Part shown: positions 48,593 through 58,283 of the stretch, one piece after another
Layout of the letters: every line of letters starts with the position of its first letter
Position numbering within the stretch: the first letter of the stretch is position 1
Assembly: GCA_963839615.1 (NCBI GenBank)
Contig: CAWIVY010000011.1
Location: forward strand, 186,001-250,000
Reading direction: 5' to 3'
Source of the DNA: DASQMT01 sp963839615
GTDB lineage: Bacteria > Actinomycetota > Thermoleophilia > Solirubrobacterales > Solirubrobacteraceae
DNA: 64,000 nt
Program-made: the position numbers and the translations under genes
Notes under the pieces: model-generated
Databases searched by the model: none
What the model saw: only the letters and a program-made list of their open reading frames with translations
What the model was told of the DNA's origin: nothing

Positions 48593-49075
48593 GTGCTCGA
48601 TCCTGTCGCAGTCGCCCTGAAGTTCGGCTTCCTCGCCGTCCTCTACCTGTTCCTCCTCTGGATGGCGCGCTCGGCGCTGAAGGACCTGCGCCGCAGCGCC
48701 TACGACGGTGGCTCCGATTCCGGCCCGGACTACTCCGACGCCACCGGGATGCACACCGCCGGCTCGGCCGGACGCCCGGGCGGCACGCCCAAGCTCCGCG
48801 TCGGAACCGGCGCCGGGCTGCGCGCAGGCGCGGCCTACGACCTCTCCGACGGAGCGCTGCTCGGCCGCGGCGACGAGGCCGACATCGTGCTCGAGGACTC
48901 GTTCGCGTCCACGCGGCACGCACGGCTCGTCCTGCACGGGGACGTGATCGTGCTCGAGGACCTGGGCTCGACGAACGGGACCTACCTCAACGACGAGCCG
49001 CTGCGCGGGCCGCAGCCGCTGCATCCGGGGGACCGCATCCGGATAGGCGATTCCGACTTCACCTTCGAGCGCTGA
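48593..49075 (+). CDS. fhaB: FhaB: membrane-anchored FHA-domain protein
   Basis: 160 residues. One N-terminal helix (LKFGFLAVLYLFLLWMARSAL), a linker and an FHA domain with LLGRGDEADIVLEDSFASTRHA and EDLGSTNGTYLND. A docking protein for phosphorylated kinase partners next to FhaA and PstP. GTG start nine bases after fhaA. Confidence 0.92.
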   Translation: MLDPVAVALKFGFLAVLYLFLLWMARSALKDLRRSAYDGGSDSGPDYSDATGMHTAGSAGRPGGTPKLRVGTGAGLRAGAAYDLSDGALLGRGDEADIVLEDSFASTRHARLVLHGDVIVLEDLGSTNGTYLNDEPLRGPQPLHPGDRIRIGDSDFTFER

Positions 49076-49078
49076 CCG

Positions 49079-50398
49079 ATGCTGCGGATCGCCGAGCACT
49101 TCCACGATTCCGACCTGGGCCGCCAGCGGCAGGGCAACGAGGACAACTTCTACGTGCGCTCGCCCCTGTTCGTGGTCGCGGACGGGATGGGCGGCGCCCA
49201 GGCGGGCGAGGTCGCGTCGGAGATCGCCGTCACCCAGTTCGCCGACGGCCTGCCGGACGGCCGCGATCCGGGCGAGGCGCTGGCCGGGCTGATCCAGCAG
49301 GCGAACGCGCGCATCCACGAGCAGGCGCACAGCGACGCGCAGCATGCGGGGATGGGGACGACGACGACGGCCGCGTACCTGAGCGGCGACGTCGTCGTGG
49401 TCGCGCACGTGGGCGACTCGCGCTGCTACCTGCTGCGCGACGACGACCTGATCCGGCTCACGCGCGACCACTCGCTCGTCGGCGAGCTCGTCGCGCGCGG
49501 CAAGCTGACCGAGGAGCAGGCGGAGTCGCACCCGCAGCGCTCGGTGATCACGCGCGCGCTCGGCCCCGAGCCGAAGGTCGAGGTGGACGTCGACGCCTTC
49601 CCGGCGCGCGCCGGCGACATCTTCCTGCTCTGCTCCGACGGGCTGACCTCGATGGTGCACGAGCCGCAGCTCAAGCCGCTGCTGGCCGATCGCGAGCGGC
49701 CGCTCGCGGAGGTCGGCCGGTCGCTGATCGCGGCTGCGAACGAGGCCGGCGGGCGCGACAACATCACCGTGATCCTCTTCCGCCTCGAGGAGGTCGAGGA
49801 CCGCCGCCGCGACGGCGCCGTCGTATCCGAGGCGCAGCAGACCGCCGAGTACGACACGTTCGCCGGCGAAGCTGCAGAGCCCCGCCAGGGCGTGACGAAG
49901 CCGTCCTCCGACGCGCCCGCCGAGGCCGAGGAGGAGTACCGCCGCCACGGCACCGTCGCCCTGCAGGCGCTCGCACCGGGAGACCCGCGCGCGGAGGGTG
50001 GTGCCGCGGCTCCGGCCCGCGAGCCACCACGGCGGACCGCGCCGCTGCCCGACGCGGAAGCGCCGCCGCGCCGTAAGCGCCGCCGCCGGCGCTCCGGCGG
50101 CCTGCTGTTGCTGTTCCTCGCGATCGTCCTGCCGCTGATCGTCGGTGCCTGGCTGGCGACCCGAGCGGTCTACTTCATCGGCACGGACCCCGCCGACGGC
50201 CGCACCGTCGCGATCTTCCGCGGGCTGCCCTACGAGCTGCCGTTCGGGGTCGATCTCTACGAGCGCTACTACGAGTCCGGCGTGACGCTCGCCGACGTCC
50301 CGCCCGCCCGGCGGCCCGGCTTCACCGATCACAAGCTGCGCTCGCGCGACGATGCCGAGGACCTCGTCATCGCGCTCGAGAAGGGTGAGGTCGAGTGA
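49079..50398 (+). CDS. pstP: PstP: membrane-anchored PP2C-type Ser/Thr phosphatase
   Basis: 439 residues. The PP2C domain (1-240) has metal motifs RQGNEDNFYV, VADGMGGAQAGEVAS, VAHVGDSRCYLLR, LCSDGLTSMV and GGRDNITVI. A variable linker leads to a basic run and one helix (LLLLFLAIVLPLIVGAWLA), then about 75 outer residues. It reverses PknA/PknB phosphorylation. Coupled to rodA by GTGA. Confidence 0.95.
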   Translation: MLRIAEHFHDSDLGRQRQGNEDNFYVRSPLFVVADGMGGAQAGEVASEIAVTQFADGLPDGRDPGEALAGLIQQANARIHEQAHSDAQHAGMGTTTTAAYLSGDVVVVAHVGDSRCYLLRDDDLIRLTRDHSLVGELVARGKLTEEQAESHPQRSVITRALGPEPKVEVDVDAFPARAGDIFLLCSDGLTSMVHEPQLKPLLADRERPLAEVGRSLIAAANEAGGRDNITVILFRLEEVEDRRRDGAVVSEAQQTAEYDTFAGEAAEPRQGVTKPSSDAPAEAEEEYRRHGTVALQALAPGDPRAEGGAAAPAREPPRRTAPLPDAEAPPRRKRRRRRSGGLLLLFLAIVLPLIVGAWLATRAVYFIGTDPADGRTVAIFRGLPYELPFGVDLYERYYESGVTLADVPPARRPGFTDHKLRSRDDAEDLVIALEKGEVE

Positions 50399-51702
50399 GC
50401 GCCCGCAATCGCGAGCTGCTCGCGCTGATCCCCGCCTCCCTACTCCTCACGGCCGGCTTCGCGGCGATCTTCATCCAGAAGTCGGCCGAGCTCTCCAACG
50501 TCTCGCTGACCTACGGCGCCGGCTTCCTCGCGCTCTGCCTGTGCGGGCACTTCGTGATCCGCGCGACGCTGCCCCATGCGGATCCCTACCTGTTCCCGCT
50601 CGTCGCCGTGCTCGCCTGCTTCGGCCTCGTCGTCATCTACCGGATCGACGAGACGCTCGCGCGCGAGCAGGCCCAGTGGTTCGTCGTCGGGCTGATCCTG
50701 TTCGCGGCGACGATCGTCTTCCTGACGGATTTCCGCGTGCTCGAGCGCTATCGGTACACGGTCGCGGCGGCGGGCCTGCTGCTGTTGCTGCTGCCGCGCG
50801 TCCCCGGGATCGGCCAGCAGGTCAACGGCGCCTACCTCGGCGTCGGGATCGGGCCGATCTCGTTCCAGCCGGCGGAGTTCGGCAAGATCGCGATCGTCAT
50901 CTTCCTCGCCGCGTACCTGCGCGACACGCGGCAGCTGCTGGTCCAGGGATCGCGCCGCTTCCTCGGCGTGACGATCCCGCCGCTCAAGCACTTCGGCCCG
51001 CTGCTCGTCGTCTGGGGCGGCGCGATGGTGATGCTGATCTTCATCCGCGACCTCGGCTCGTCGCTGATGTTCTTCGGCGGCTTCCTCGCGCTGCTGTACG
51101 TGGCGACGAACCGGCTCTCGTTCGTGACCGTCGGCCTCGGGCTGTTCGCGCTCGGCGCCTGGTTCTTCGCGAACACCGTCGGGCACATCCAGAACCGCAT
51201 CGACACGTGGCGCGATCCGTTCGACCCGCAGCTCTACGAGGCGCAGGGCGGCTCGTACCAGATCGCGCAGTCGCTGTTCGCGCAGGCCGACGGCGGCCTG
51301 TTCGGCACCGGTTTCGGCCAGGCGCTGATCACGCAGCCGAACGGCTCGTCGATCCTGCCGGCCCCCCAGACCGACCTGATCTACGCCGTCATCACGAACG
51401 AGCTCGGGCTGGCGGGCGCGTGTGGCTTGCTGCTCGTGTACCTGATGGTCGCCGAGCGCGGCTTCAAGATCGCGATGCTCGCGCAGGACTCGTTCTCCAA
51501 GCTGCTCGCCGCGGGGCTCACCGCGGTCTTCGCGCTGCAGGTGTTCGTGATCGTCGGCGGCGTGACGAAGGTGATCCCGCTGACCGGCGTGACGCTGCCG
51601 TTCGTGTCCTACGGCGGCTCGTCGATCGTCGCGAACTTCGTCCTGCTCGCGCTGCTGCTGCTCATCTCCGACCGGGCCCGGCGGCCGGCGGGCGCGCGAT
51701 GA
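50395..51702 (+). CDS. rodA: RodA/FtsW family peptidoglycan polymerase (SEDS)
   Basis: 435 residues, about ten membrane helices. SEDS markers are QPAEFGKIAIVIFLA, RDLGSSLMFFGGFLA, ALITQPNGSS, AVITNELGLAG and the catalytic-region TLPFVSYGGSSI. It polymerises glycan strands together with the class B penicillin-binding protein encoded next, which it overlaps by ATGA. Confidence 0.93.
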   Translation: MSARNRELLALIPASLLLTAGFAAIFIQKSAELSNVSLTYGAGFLALCLCGHFVIRATLPHADPYLFPLVAVLACFGLVVIYRIDETLAREQAQWFVVGLILFAATIVFLTDFRVLERYRYTVAAAGLLLLLLPRVPGIGQQVNGAYLGVGIGPISFQPAEFGKIAIVIFLAAYLRDTRQLLVQGSRRFLGVTIPPLKHFGPLLVVWGGAMVMLIFIRDLGSSLMFFGGFLALLYVATNRLSFVTVGLGLFALGAWFFANTVGHIQNRIDTWRDPFDPQLYEAQGGSYQIAQSLFAQADGGLFGTGFGQALITQPNGSSILPAPQTDLIYAVITNELGLAGACGLLLVYLMVAERGFKIAMLAQDSFSKLLAAGLTAVFALQVFVIVGGVTKVIPLTGVTLPFVSYGGSSIVANFVLLALLLLISDRARRPAGAR

Positions 51703-53123
51703 ACAAGCCCGTGCTCCGCCTCTACGGCCTCGTCGTCGTGCTGTTCGGCGTGCTGGTCGTGTTCACCTCGCGCTGGACCGTGTTCGAGGCGGAGGCGCTG
51801 CGCGACAACGAGCTCAACCGGCGCGAGCTGCTGCAGGAGCAGAAGATCCGCCGCGGGACGATCCGCTCCGCCGACGGCAAGGTGCTCGCACGCGCCGTCC
51901 GGCAGGAGGGCGACACGTTCGGCCGGCGCTATCCGGCCGACGAGCTGTTCGCGCACGCGGTCGGCTACTCGTACACAACGATCGGGCGCGCCGGGCTGGA
52001 GCGCTCGCGCAACGACGAGCTGACCGGCCGGCGGACCGAGCTCGTGACGGCGTTCGAGTCGATCCTCGGCCGCGCCAACAGGGGCGACGACATCCGCACG
52101 ACGCTGAGCGCGAAGGCGCAGCAGGCCGCGGTCGATGCGCTGCAGGCGTCCGGCCACAAGGGCGCGCTCGTCGCCCTGGACGTCAAGACCGGCGGCGTGC
52201 TGGCGATGGCGTCCGATCCGAGCTATGACCCCAACGGACTCGACGACCGCACCACGTTCGCGCGCCTGAACCGCGACGAGGAGAACGCTCCGCTGGTCAA
52301 CCGCGCGACGCAGAACGGCTATCCGCCGGGCTCGACGATGAAGGTGGTGACCGCCACCGCCGCGCTCGACAGCGGCCGCTACCGGCCGGACTCGCGCGTC
52401 AGCGGCCGCAACGGCAAGCCGATCTCCGGCGTGCCGCTCAACAACTTCGACCAGGAGGACTTCGGCGACGTCGACCTCACGTTCGCGCTGACGAACTCGG
52501 TCAACACGGTCTGGGCCGAGGTCGGGGAGAAGCTCGGCGGGCGCACGATGCAGCGCTACATGGAGCGCTACGGCTTCTACGCCGAGCCGCCGTTGGACTA
52601 CCCCGATCAGCAGATGTCGGCCTCGGGCGTCCGCAAGCGGGGGAAGCTCGTGAAGATGACCAGCGACTCCGTCGACGTCGGCCGCGCGGCGATCGGCCAG
52701 GGCGACCTGTTCGCGACGCCGCTGCAGATGGCCACGGTCGCGCAGACGATCGGCAACGGCGGCGTGCGGCTCGAACCGCACCTCCTCGCGAAGGCGGTCG
52801 ACCCGGACGGGCGCACCGTCGACGAGTTCGAGCCGACGGAAGCCGAGCAGGTGATGTCGAGCCAGACCGCGCGCGACCTGACGGCGATGATGAAGCAGGT
52901 CGTGCGCGAGGGCACGGGAACGGCCGCCGCGCTCGAGGGCGTCGAGGTCGCCGGCAAGACCGGCACGGCCGAGCTCAACAACAGCGGGCTGAACCAGCCG
53001 TGGTTCATGTGCTTCACGCCCGACGTGGCCGTCGCGGTCACGCTCGAGCGCTTCCAGGGCGGGACCGGCGGCGTGGACGCCGCGCCGATCGCCAAGGCCG
53101 TGCTCGAAGCGCTGGGGCAGTAG
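51699..53123 (+). CDS. pbpA: PbpA: class B penicillin-binding protein (transpeptidase)
   Basis: 474 residues. One N-terminal helix and a dimerisation domain lead to a transpeptidase domain with active Ser in YPPGSTMKV (SxxK), SVN in TNSVNTVW and KTG in VAGKTGTAEL. It cross-links peptides and pairs with RodA. Close to the short PbpA/FtsI of Actinobacteria, without a PASTA domain. Confidence 0.94.
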   Translation: MNKPVLRLYGLVVVLFGVLVVFTSRWTVFEAEALRDNELNRRELLQEQKIRRGTIRSADGKVLARAVRQEGDTFGRRYPADELFAHAVGYSYTTIGRAGLERSRNDELTGRRTELVTAFESILGRANRGDDIRTTLSAKAQQAAVDALQASGHKGALVALDVKTGGVLAMASDPSYDPNGLDDRTTFARLNRDEENAPLVNRATQNGYPPGSTMKVVTATAALDSGRYRPDSRVSGRNGKPISGVPLNNFDQEDFGDVDLTFALTNSVNTVWAEVGEKLGGRTMQRYMERYGFYAEPPLDYPDQQMSASGVRKRGKLVKMTSDSVDVGRAAIGQGDLFATPLQMATVAQTIGNGGVRLEPHLLAKAVDPDGRTVDEFEPTEAEQVMSSQTARDLTAMMKQVVREGTGTAAALEGVEVAGKTGTAELNNSGLNQPWFMCFTPDVAVAVTLERFQGGTGGVDAAPIAKAVLEALGQ

Positions 53124-53125
53124 CG

Positions 53126-54955
53126 GTGCACGGCATCGCGCCCGACACGATGATCGACGGCCGCTACCGGGTCATCCGCCGGCTGGGGTCCGGAGGCATG
53201 GCGGACGTGTACTGCGCCGAGGACACGCAGCTCGGGCGCCAGGTCGCGCTGAAGCTGCTCTACCGGCGGTTCGCCGAGGATTCCGAGTTCGTCGAGCGCT
53301 TCCGCCGCGAGGCGTCGAGCGCGGCCGGGCTGCAGCACCCCAACGTCGTCGGCGTGTTCGACCGCGGCGAGTGGGACGGCACCTACTACATCGCGATGGA
53401 GTACCTCCCGGGGCGCAACCTCAAGCAGGTCGTGCGCGACCACGGGGCGCTCGAGCCGGCGCTCGCGGTCGACCTCGTGATGCAGATCCTCAAGGCCGCC
53501 CGCTTCGCTCACCGGCGCGGGATCGTCCACCGCGACATCAAGCCGCACAACGTGATCGTCGACGACGAGGGGCGGGCCAAGGTCACCGACTTCGGGATCG
53601 CGCGCGCCGGCACCTCCGAGATGACCGAGACCGGCTCGATCATGGGCACCGCGCAGTACCTCTCGCCCGAGCAGGCGCAGGGTCACCCCGTCGACGCGCG
53701 GGCGGACCTCTACTCGATCGGGATCGTGCTCTACGAGCTGCTCACGGGCAAGCTGCCGTTCGACGCCGAGTCGCCCGTGACGATCGCGCTCAAGCAGGTC
53801 TCCGAGGAACCGGTGCCGCCGATGCAGCTCGAGCCCGCGGTGTCGCCGGCGCTCGACTCCGTCGTGATGCGCGCGCTGCGCAAGGAGCCGGGCGAGCGCT
53901 TCCAGGACGCCGACTCTTTCATGGCGGCGCTCGAGTCGGCGATGGCCGGGGGGTACGTCGAGACCGTCGCCGTCGCCGAGGACCCCGTCGCGGCGCTCGA
54001 GGAGGAGGACCGGCGCAACTGGAACCGGATCGCGATCATCGCGCTCGTCCTGCTCGCCCTGGCCGGGCTCGCGATCGTCGCCTGGCTGCTGCTCGCGGGA
54101 GAGCAGAAGCGCGTGCCCGACGTGGTCGGCAAGCGCTCGGGCACGGCCGCGCAGATCCTCCAGAACCAGGGCTTCGAGGTCGACGTAGTGCCGATCCAGT
54201 CCGGCACCGTGGCCGAGGACCGCGTCGCCGGGCAGCGGCCCGATCCGGGCACCGAGGCCGACGAGGGGTCGCTGGTCACGATCACGGTGTCCAGCGGGCC
54301 CGGTGAGGCGTCCGTGCCGCTCGTGCAGGGACTGCCGGCCGACGAGGCGGCCGACAACCTGCGCGAGGCCGGCTTCAAGTCCGAGCAGCGGCGCGAGTTC
54401 TCCGAGACGGTCAGACGCGGGCGCGTGATCGAGACGTCGCCCGCGGAGGGCACGAGTGTGCGCAAGGGATCCACGGTGACGCTGGTCGTCTCGCGCGGCA
54501 AGGAGAAGGTCGCGGTGCCCGACGTGGTCGGCAGGACGCGCGACGAGGCCGAGCGGCTGCTGCGCGAGGCCGACCTGGAGCCCGCGGTGACGGAGCGCGA
54601 GGACGAGGACGCCGAGCCGGGCAGCGTGCTCGAGCAGGACCCCGCCGCCGGGACGGAGGTCGCGAAGGGGTCGACCGTCGAGCTCGTGGTCGCCAAGGAG
54701 CCGGCCGACGTGCCGGTGCCGGGCGTGATCGACGCCGCCGAGGAGGACGCGACGACGACGCTCGAGGACGCGGGCTTCGCGGTCACGGTCGAGGACGCGC
54801 CGGTCGACACGCCCGACGAGGACGGGCTCGTGATCGACCAGGATCCCGCGCCCGACGAGACACTGCCGAAGGGCTCTACGGTCACGATCACCGTCGGCCG
54901 CTTCGAGCCGGAAGCCGTGCCCGAGCCGACCGCGAGCCCGGAGCCGACGGTATGA
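53126..54955 (+). CDS. pknB: PknB: PASTA-domain receptor Ser/Thr kinase
   Basis: 609 residues. Kinase domain (about 10-275): GRYRVIRRLGSGGMADVY, VALKLL, GIVHRDIKPHNVIV, VTDFGIAR, LSPEQAQGH. One helix (IAIIALVLLALAGLAIVAWLLL) near residue 310 leads to four PASTA repeats, each starting VPDVVG, VPLVQG, VPDVVG or VPVPGVI. It senses muropeptides or lipid II and directs growth. GTG start three bases after pbpA; the ATG eight codons on is an alternative. Confidence 0.94.
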   Translation: MHGIAPDTMIDGRYRVIRRLGSGGMADVYCAEDTQLGRQVALKLLYRRFAEDSEFVERFRREASSAAGLQHPNVVGVFDRGEWDGTYYIAMEYLPGRNLKQVVRDHGALEPALAVDLVMQILKAARFAHRRGIVHRDIKPHNVIVDDEGRAKVTDFGIARAGTSEMTETGSIMGTAQYLSPEQAQGHPVDARADLYSIGIVLYELLTGKLPFDAESPVTIALKQVSEEPVPPMQLEPAVSPALDSVVMRALRKEPGERFQDADSFMAALESAMAGGYVETVAVAEDPVAALEEEDRRNWNRIAIIALVLLALAGLAIVAWLLLAGEQKRVPDVVGKRSGTAAQILQNQGFEVDVVPIQSGTVAEDRVAGQRPDPGTEADEGSLVTITVSSGPGEASVPLVQGLPADEAADNLREAGFKSEQRREFSETVRRGRVIETSPAEGTSVRKGSTVTLVVSRGKEKVAVPDVVGRTRDEAERLLREADLEPAVTEREDEDAEPGSVLEQDPAAGTEVAKGSTVELVVAKEPADVPVPGVIDAAEEDATTTLEDAGFAVTVEDAPVDTPDEDGLVIDQDPAPDETLPKGSTVTITVGRFEPEAVPEPTASPEPTV

Positions 54956-55947
54956 GGATCGCCGTGCTGCATGGCGGCCGCTCGTCCGAGCACAGCGTCT
55001 CGCTGGCGTCCGCGAAGGCGGTGATGGAGGGGGTCGCCGCCGCCGGGCACGACGTGGTGCCCGTGCTGCTCGAGCGCGACGGGTCATGGCGCGGACCCGA
55101 CGGCGAGCCGCTGAGCCTCGCACCCGGCGGCGGGCTGCTCGGCGCCGACGCGGCGTTCCCGGTGCTGCACGGCCCGTTCGGCGAGGACGGCACGGTGCAG
55201 GGCCTGCTCGAGTTGCTCGACGTGCCCTACGTCGGCGCCGGCGTGCTCGCCTCGTCGCTGTGCATGGACAAGATCGTGTTCAAGGACGTGCTCGCGGCCG
55301 CGGGCGTGCCGCAGGTCGAGTACGCGGCCGTGCGCGAGCCGCGCTGGCGCGCCGCGCCCGCCGACGTGCGCGAGGAGCTCGCGCGGCTCGGGCTGCCGGT
55401 CTTCGTCAAGCCCGCACGGCTCGGCTCGTCGGTCGGGATCGCCAAGGTGTCCGAGGCGTCCGCGCTCGAGGCCGCGCTCGACGGGGCGTTCGCGCATGAC
55501 GGCCTCGTCATCGTGGAGGCGTTCAGCGCCGGCACGGAGGTGGAGTGCGCGGTGATGGGCCTCGACGAGGCCGAGGCCTCGGTGCCGGGGGAGGTCGTGC
55601 TGCTCGGCGGGGCCGAATGGTACGACTACGAGGCGAAGTACTCGGACGGCGGCGTCGAGTTGCGCGTCCCGGCCGGGATCCCGGAATCGGCGGCCGCCGA
55701 TGTGCGCCGGCTGGCCGTCGAGACGTTCCTGCGCGTCGGCTGCGCCGGCCTCGCCCGGGTCGACTTCTTCGTCGAGGACGGTGGCCGCGTGCTCGTCAAC
55801 GAGCTCAACACGCTCCCGGGGATGACGCCGACCTCGGCGTTCCCGAAGCTCTGGGAGGCGGCTGGCGTGCCGTGGCCGCAGGCGTGCGACCGCCTGATCG
55901 CGCTCGCGCTCGAGCGCCACCGCGCCGAGCGGCAGCACGCCTTCTAG
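54952..55947 (+). CDS. ddl: D-alanine--D-alanine ligase (second paralogue)
   Basis: 331 residues. GGRSSEHSVSLASAKAV, LHGPFGEDGTVQGLLEL, MDKIVFKDVLAAAG, VKPARLGSSVGIAK, the loop WYDYEAKYSDGG and LVNELNTLPGMTPTS are canonical. It overlaps pknB by ATGA, so ligase supply may be coordinated with the growth kinase. It is the more typical of the two copies. Its TAG and the TAG of the convergent kinase share the bases CTAG. Confidence 0.94.
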   Translation: MRIAVLHGGRSSEHSVSLASAKAVMEGVAAAGHDVVPVLLERDGSWRGPDGEPLSLAPGGGLLGADAAFPVLHGPFGEDGTVQGLLELLDVPYVGAGVLASSLCMDKIVFKDVLAAAGVPQVEYAAVREPRWRAAPADVREELARLGLPVFVKPARLGSSVGIAKVSEASALEAALDGAFAHDGLVIVEAFSAGTEVECAVMGLDEAEASVPGEVVLLGGAEWYDYEAKYSDGGVELRVPAGIPESAAADVRRLAVETFLRVGCAGLARVDFFVEDGGRVLVNELNTLPGMTPTSAFPKLWEAAGVPWPQACDRLIALALERHRAERQHAF

Positions 55948-57467
55948 GGCTTGGCCGCGGACAGCGTCAGCTGCGTGATCGCGACGCGGTCCTCGTCCGG
56001 CGGCAGCGCGGTGATCCAGACGAGGTAGTAGCGGAAGCGGCGCTCGCCGGTGTCGAGCTTGAACGAGTGCCTGCGCTTGCCGACGGTCCCGCCGCCGACG
56101 CGCGTCCAGCCGTCGTCGGGCCAGTTCGCGGGGGGATCGCCGCGCGTCGCGTACAGCTCCGCGGTCCAGCCGGGCGTGGGCGTCTGGATCTCCAGCCGGC
56201 GGCCGTTGACCGAGGGCTCCGCGTCGACGTAGAGCCCGACGCCGGGGGGGTCGCCGGACGGCTTCGTGAGCGTGTTGTTCTGGTAGGTCTCGGTCGTCCA
56301 GGCGGTGCCGGAATCCTGGTCGACGGCCCGGAACGCCTCGCTCGAGTGCTCCTCGTCGTCGCCGAGCGGGTCGTAGTCGTTCGCCGAGGTGCGCTTGACC
56401 GACACGATCTTCTCGCCGGGCGCGGCCTTGGTGGTACCCGTCCCCGTGCCCTTCTGCGCGCGCTCGGCGGCCTGGTCGAGCAGCAGGTACAGCACCGCGC
56501 CGGCGACGGCGATCATCAGGATCAGCAGCAGCACGGGAATGCGCAGCCGGAGCCGCAGCGGCAGCCGCCGCCGCGTGCCGGCGGGCAGCGTGCGCAGCAC
56601 CGCGGTCGCCTCGCCCGTGGACGTCCCCGTGCGCGCCGCCTCGGCCGCGAGCGCGTCCTCGAGATCGAGCTCGAGGCTCTCCGCGTCGGGGTGGCGGAGG
56701 GCGAGGTCCTTGTCGGTCATGCGGTCGAGCACGGCCGCCAGCCGGGCGGAGACCTCGGGCCGCATCAGCTGCACGTCCGGCAGGTCCTCGCGCACGTGCT
56801 TCATCGCCACGGAGACCTGGTTCTCGCCGTGGAAGGGGACGTCGCCGGTGAGCATCTCGTAGAGCACGACGCCGAGCGAGTAGATGTCGGACTGCCCGTC
56901 GACGTCGTGCCCGAGCGCCTGCTCGGGCGAGACGTAGTCCGTCGTGCCGAGCACGCGGCCGTCGGCGGTCAGGCCCTCATGCTCGAGCGAGCGGGCGATG
57001 CCGAAGTCGGTCACCTTCGCCGAGCCCTCCTCGTCGACGAGCACGTTCTGCGGCTTGATGTCGCGGTGCACGATCGCCTGGCCGTGCGCGGCGCCGAGCG
57101 CGCGCGCGATCTCGATCGCGTATGCGATCGCCTCGTCGACCGGCAGCCGACCCATGCGGCGGATCCGCTCCTTGAGGGTCTCGCCCTCGACGTACTCGAG
57201 GACGATGTAGGGGCGCCCGTCCTCCTCGCCGGCGTCGATCACGCCGACGATGTGGGGGTGGCTCAGCTGCGCCACGGAGCGCGCCTCGCGGCGGAAGCGC
57301 TCGAGCTGGTCGGAGTCCGACGCGATCTCCCGGTGCATGAGCTTCACGGCCACGCGCCGCTCGAGCGTGGTGTCGAAGGCGCGGTAGACCGTCGACATCC
57401 CCCCGGCGCCGATCTGGGCATCCAGGCGGTAACGGCCGTTGAGGCACATGCCCACCAGCGTCGTCAT
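55944..57467 (-). CDS. receptor Ser/Thr kinase with an extracytoplasmic discoidin-like domain
   Basis: 507 residues. The kinase domain (about 10-270) is complete: GRYRLDAQIGAGGMSTVY, VAVKLMH, AIVHRDIKPQNVLV, VTDFGIARS, VSPEQALGH. One helix (LRIPVLLLILMIAVAGAVLYLLL) sits near residue 350. The outer part lacks PASTA repeats; from about 370 to the end, SSEAFRAVDQDSGTAWTTETY followed by beta-rich sequence suggests an F5/8 type C (galactose-binding) fold, similar in layout to the MviN C-terminus. ATG start. The ligand is unknown; carbohydrate binding is inference. Confidence 0.85.
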   Translation of the reverse strand: MTTLVGMCLNGRYRLDAQIGAGGMSTVYRAFDTTLERRVAVKLMHREIASDSDQLERFRREARSVAQLSHPHIVGVIDAGEEDGRPYIVLEYVEGETLKERIRRMGRLPVDEAIAYAIEIARALGAAHGQAIVHRDIKPQNVLVDEEGSAKVTDFGIARSLEHEGLTADGRVLGTTDYVSPEQALGHDVDGQSDIYSLGVVLYEMLTGDVPFHGENQVSVAMKHVREDLPDVQLMRPEVSARLAAVLDRMTDKDLALRHPDAESLELDLEDALAAEAARTGTSTGEATAVLRTLPAGTRRRLPLRLRLRIPVLLLILMIAVAGAVLYLLLDQAAERAQKGTGTGTTKAAPGEKIVSVKRTSANDYDPLGDDEEHSSEAFRAVDQDSGTAWTTETYQNNTLTKPSGDPPGVGLYVDAEPSVNGRRLEIQTPTPGWTAELYATRGDPPANWPDDGWTRVGGGTVGKRRHSFKLDTGERRFRYYLVWITALPPDEDRVAITQLTLSAAKP

Positions 57468-57502
57468 AGGGCTGTTCGTATTGTGGCCGATCCGAGGACG
57501 GT

Positions 57503-58282
57503 CTAGTCGAGCAGTCGGCGCCGCCGCACCAGCAGCGTCTGGGCGGCGCGGCCCAGGCGGCCGCTCGCGTCGCTCAGGACGCTCTCCGACAGGCCGACGC
57601 CGTGCGGGCCCATGTAGGTCACGGCGTCCAGGTGAACCCACTCGCCGCGCGGCAGGCGGATCAGATGGACGGTCAGCTCCGTGTTGATGAACTCATGGCG
57701 CGTGTAGTCGAGCGCGGCGCTGACGCCGTTGCCCGAGTCAGCGGCGACCAGCACGCGCGCCAGCGGCGACGTCGTCTCGCCCGCGACGAGCGGATGGCGC
57801 ATCCGCAGCCATACCCGCGCGGGACCGGGTTCCGTGAATGCGCCTTCGAGGAAGCGGTTGTCCATCGCCGTGTGGTAGCCGACGTCCTGGCCCGTCTCGA
57901 AGAAAGGGCGCTCGTGTCCGGCGTCGGGGCCGGGCGGCGGCGGCCCCGCGTCGAGCGCCGCGACACCCGGGTCGATCCGCAGCCGCCACGCGACCGCGCG
58001 CGCGACCGGGCGCGACTCGCCGCCCGCCTCGGTCATGACGGCCTCGGCGAGCTCCGCGTTGCGACCGGGCTTGGCGACGGCGCTCGTCACAGCCAGCGGG
58101 GCGAGCGGGACCGGTCGCAGGAGCTCGATGGTGATCCGGCCGACGAGCATCTCGTCGGCCTCGAGGGCGCGCCCGAGCAGCGCCGAGGGCGGCCCCGCAT
58201 GCTGCGCGCCCGGGTCCCACGGGCCGCGCGTCAGCTCCGACGGGACGAAGGTGTGGCCGTCGCGCTCGTAGAACGCGGTCAA
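57503..58282 (-). CDS. acyl-CoA thioesterase family protein (double hotdog)
   Basis: 259 residues from TTG. Two halves follow the TesB/thioesterase-superfamily pattern: GPPSALLGRALE with RITIELLRPVPLAPL in the first, and AADSGNGVSAALDY, FINTELTVHLIRLPRGEW and LDAVTYMGPHGVGLSES in the second. It is likely to hydrolyse acyl-CoA; the chain length cannot be told. The start is placed just before AFYERDGHTFVPSE, which begins the conserved part. Confidence 0.82.
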   Translation of the reverse strand: MTAFYERDGHTFVPSELTRGPWDPGAQHAGPPSALLGRALEADEMLVGRITIELLRPVPLAPLAVTSAVAKPGRNAELAEAVMTEAGGESRPVARAVAWRLRIDPGVAALDAGPPPPGPDAGHERPFFETGQDVGYHTAMDNRFLEGAFTEPGPARVWLRMRHPLVAGETTSPLARVLVAADSGNGVSAALDYTRHEFINTELTVHLIRLPRGEWVHLDAVTYMGPHGVGLSESVLSDASGRLGRAAQTLLVRRRRLLD

Positions 58283-58283
58283 G

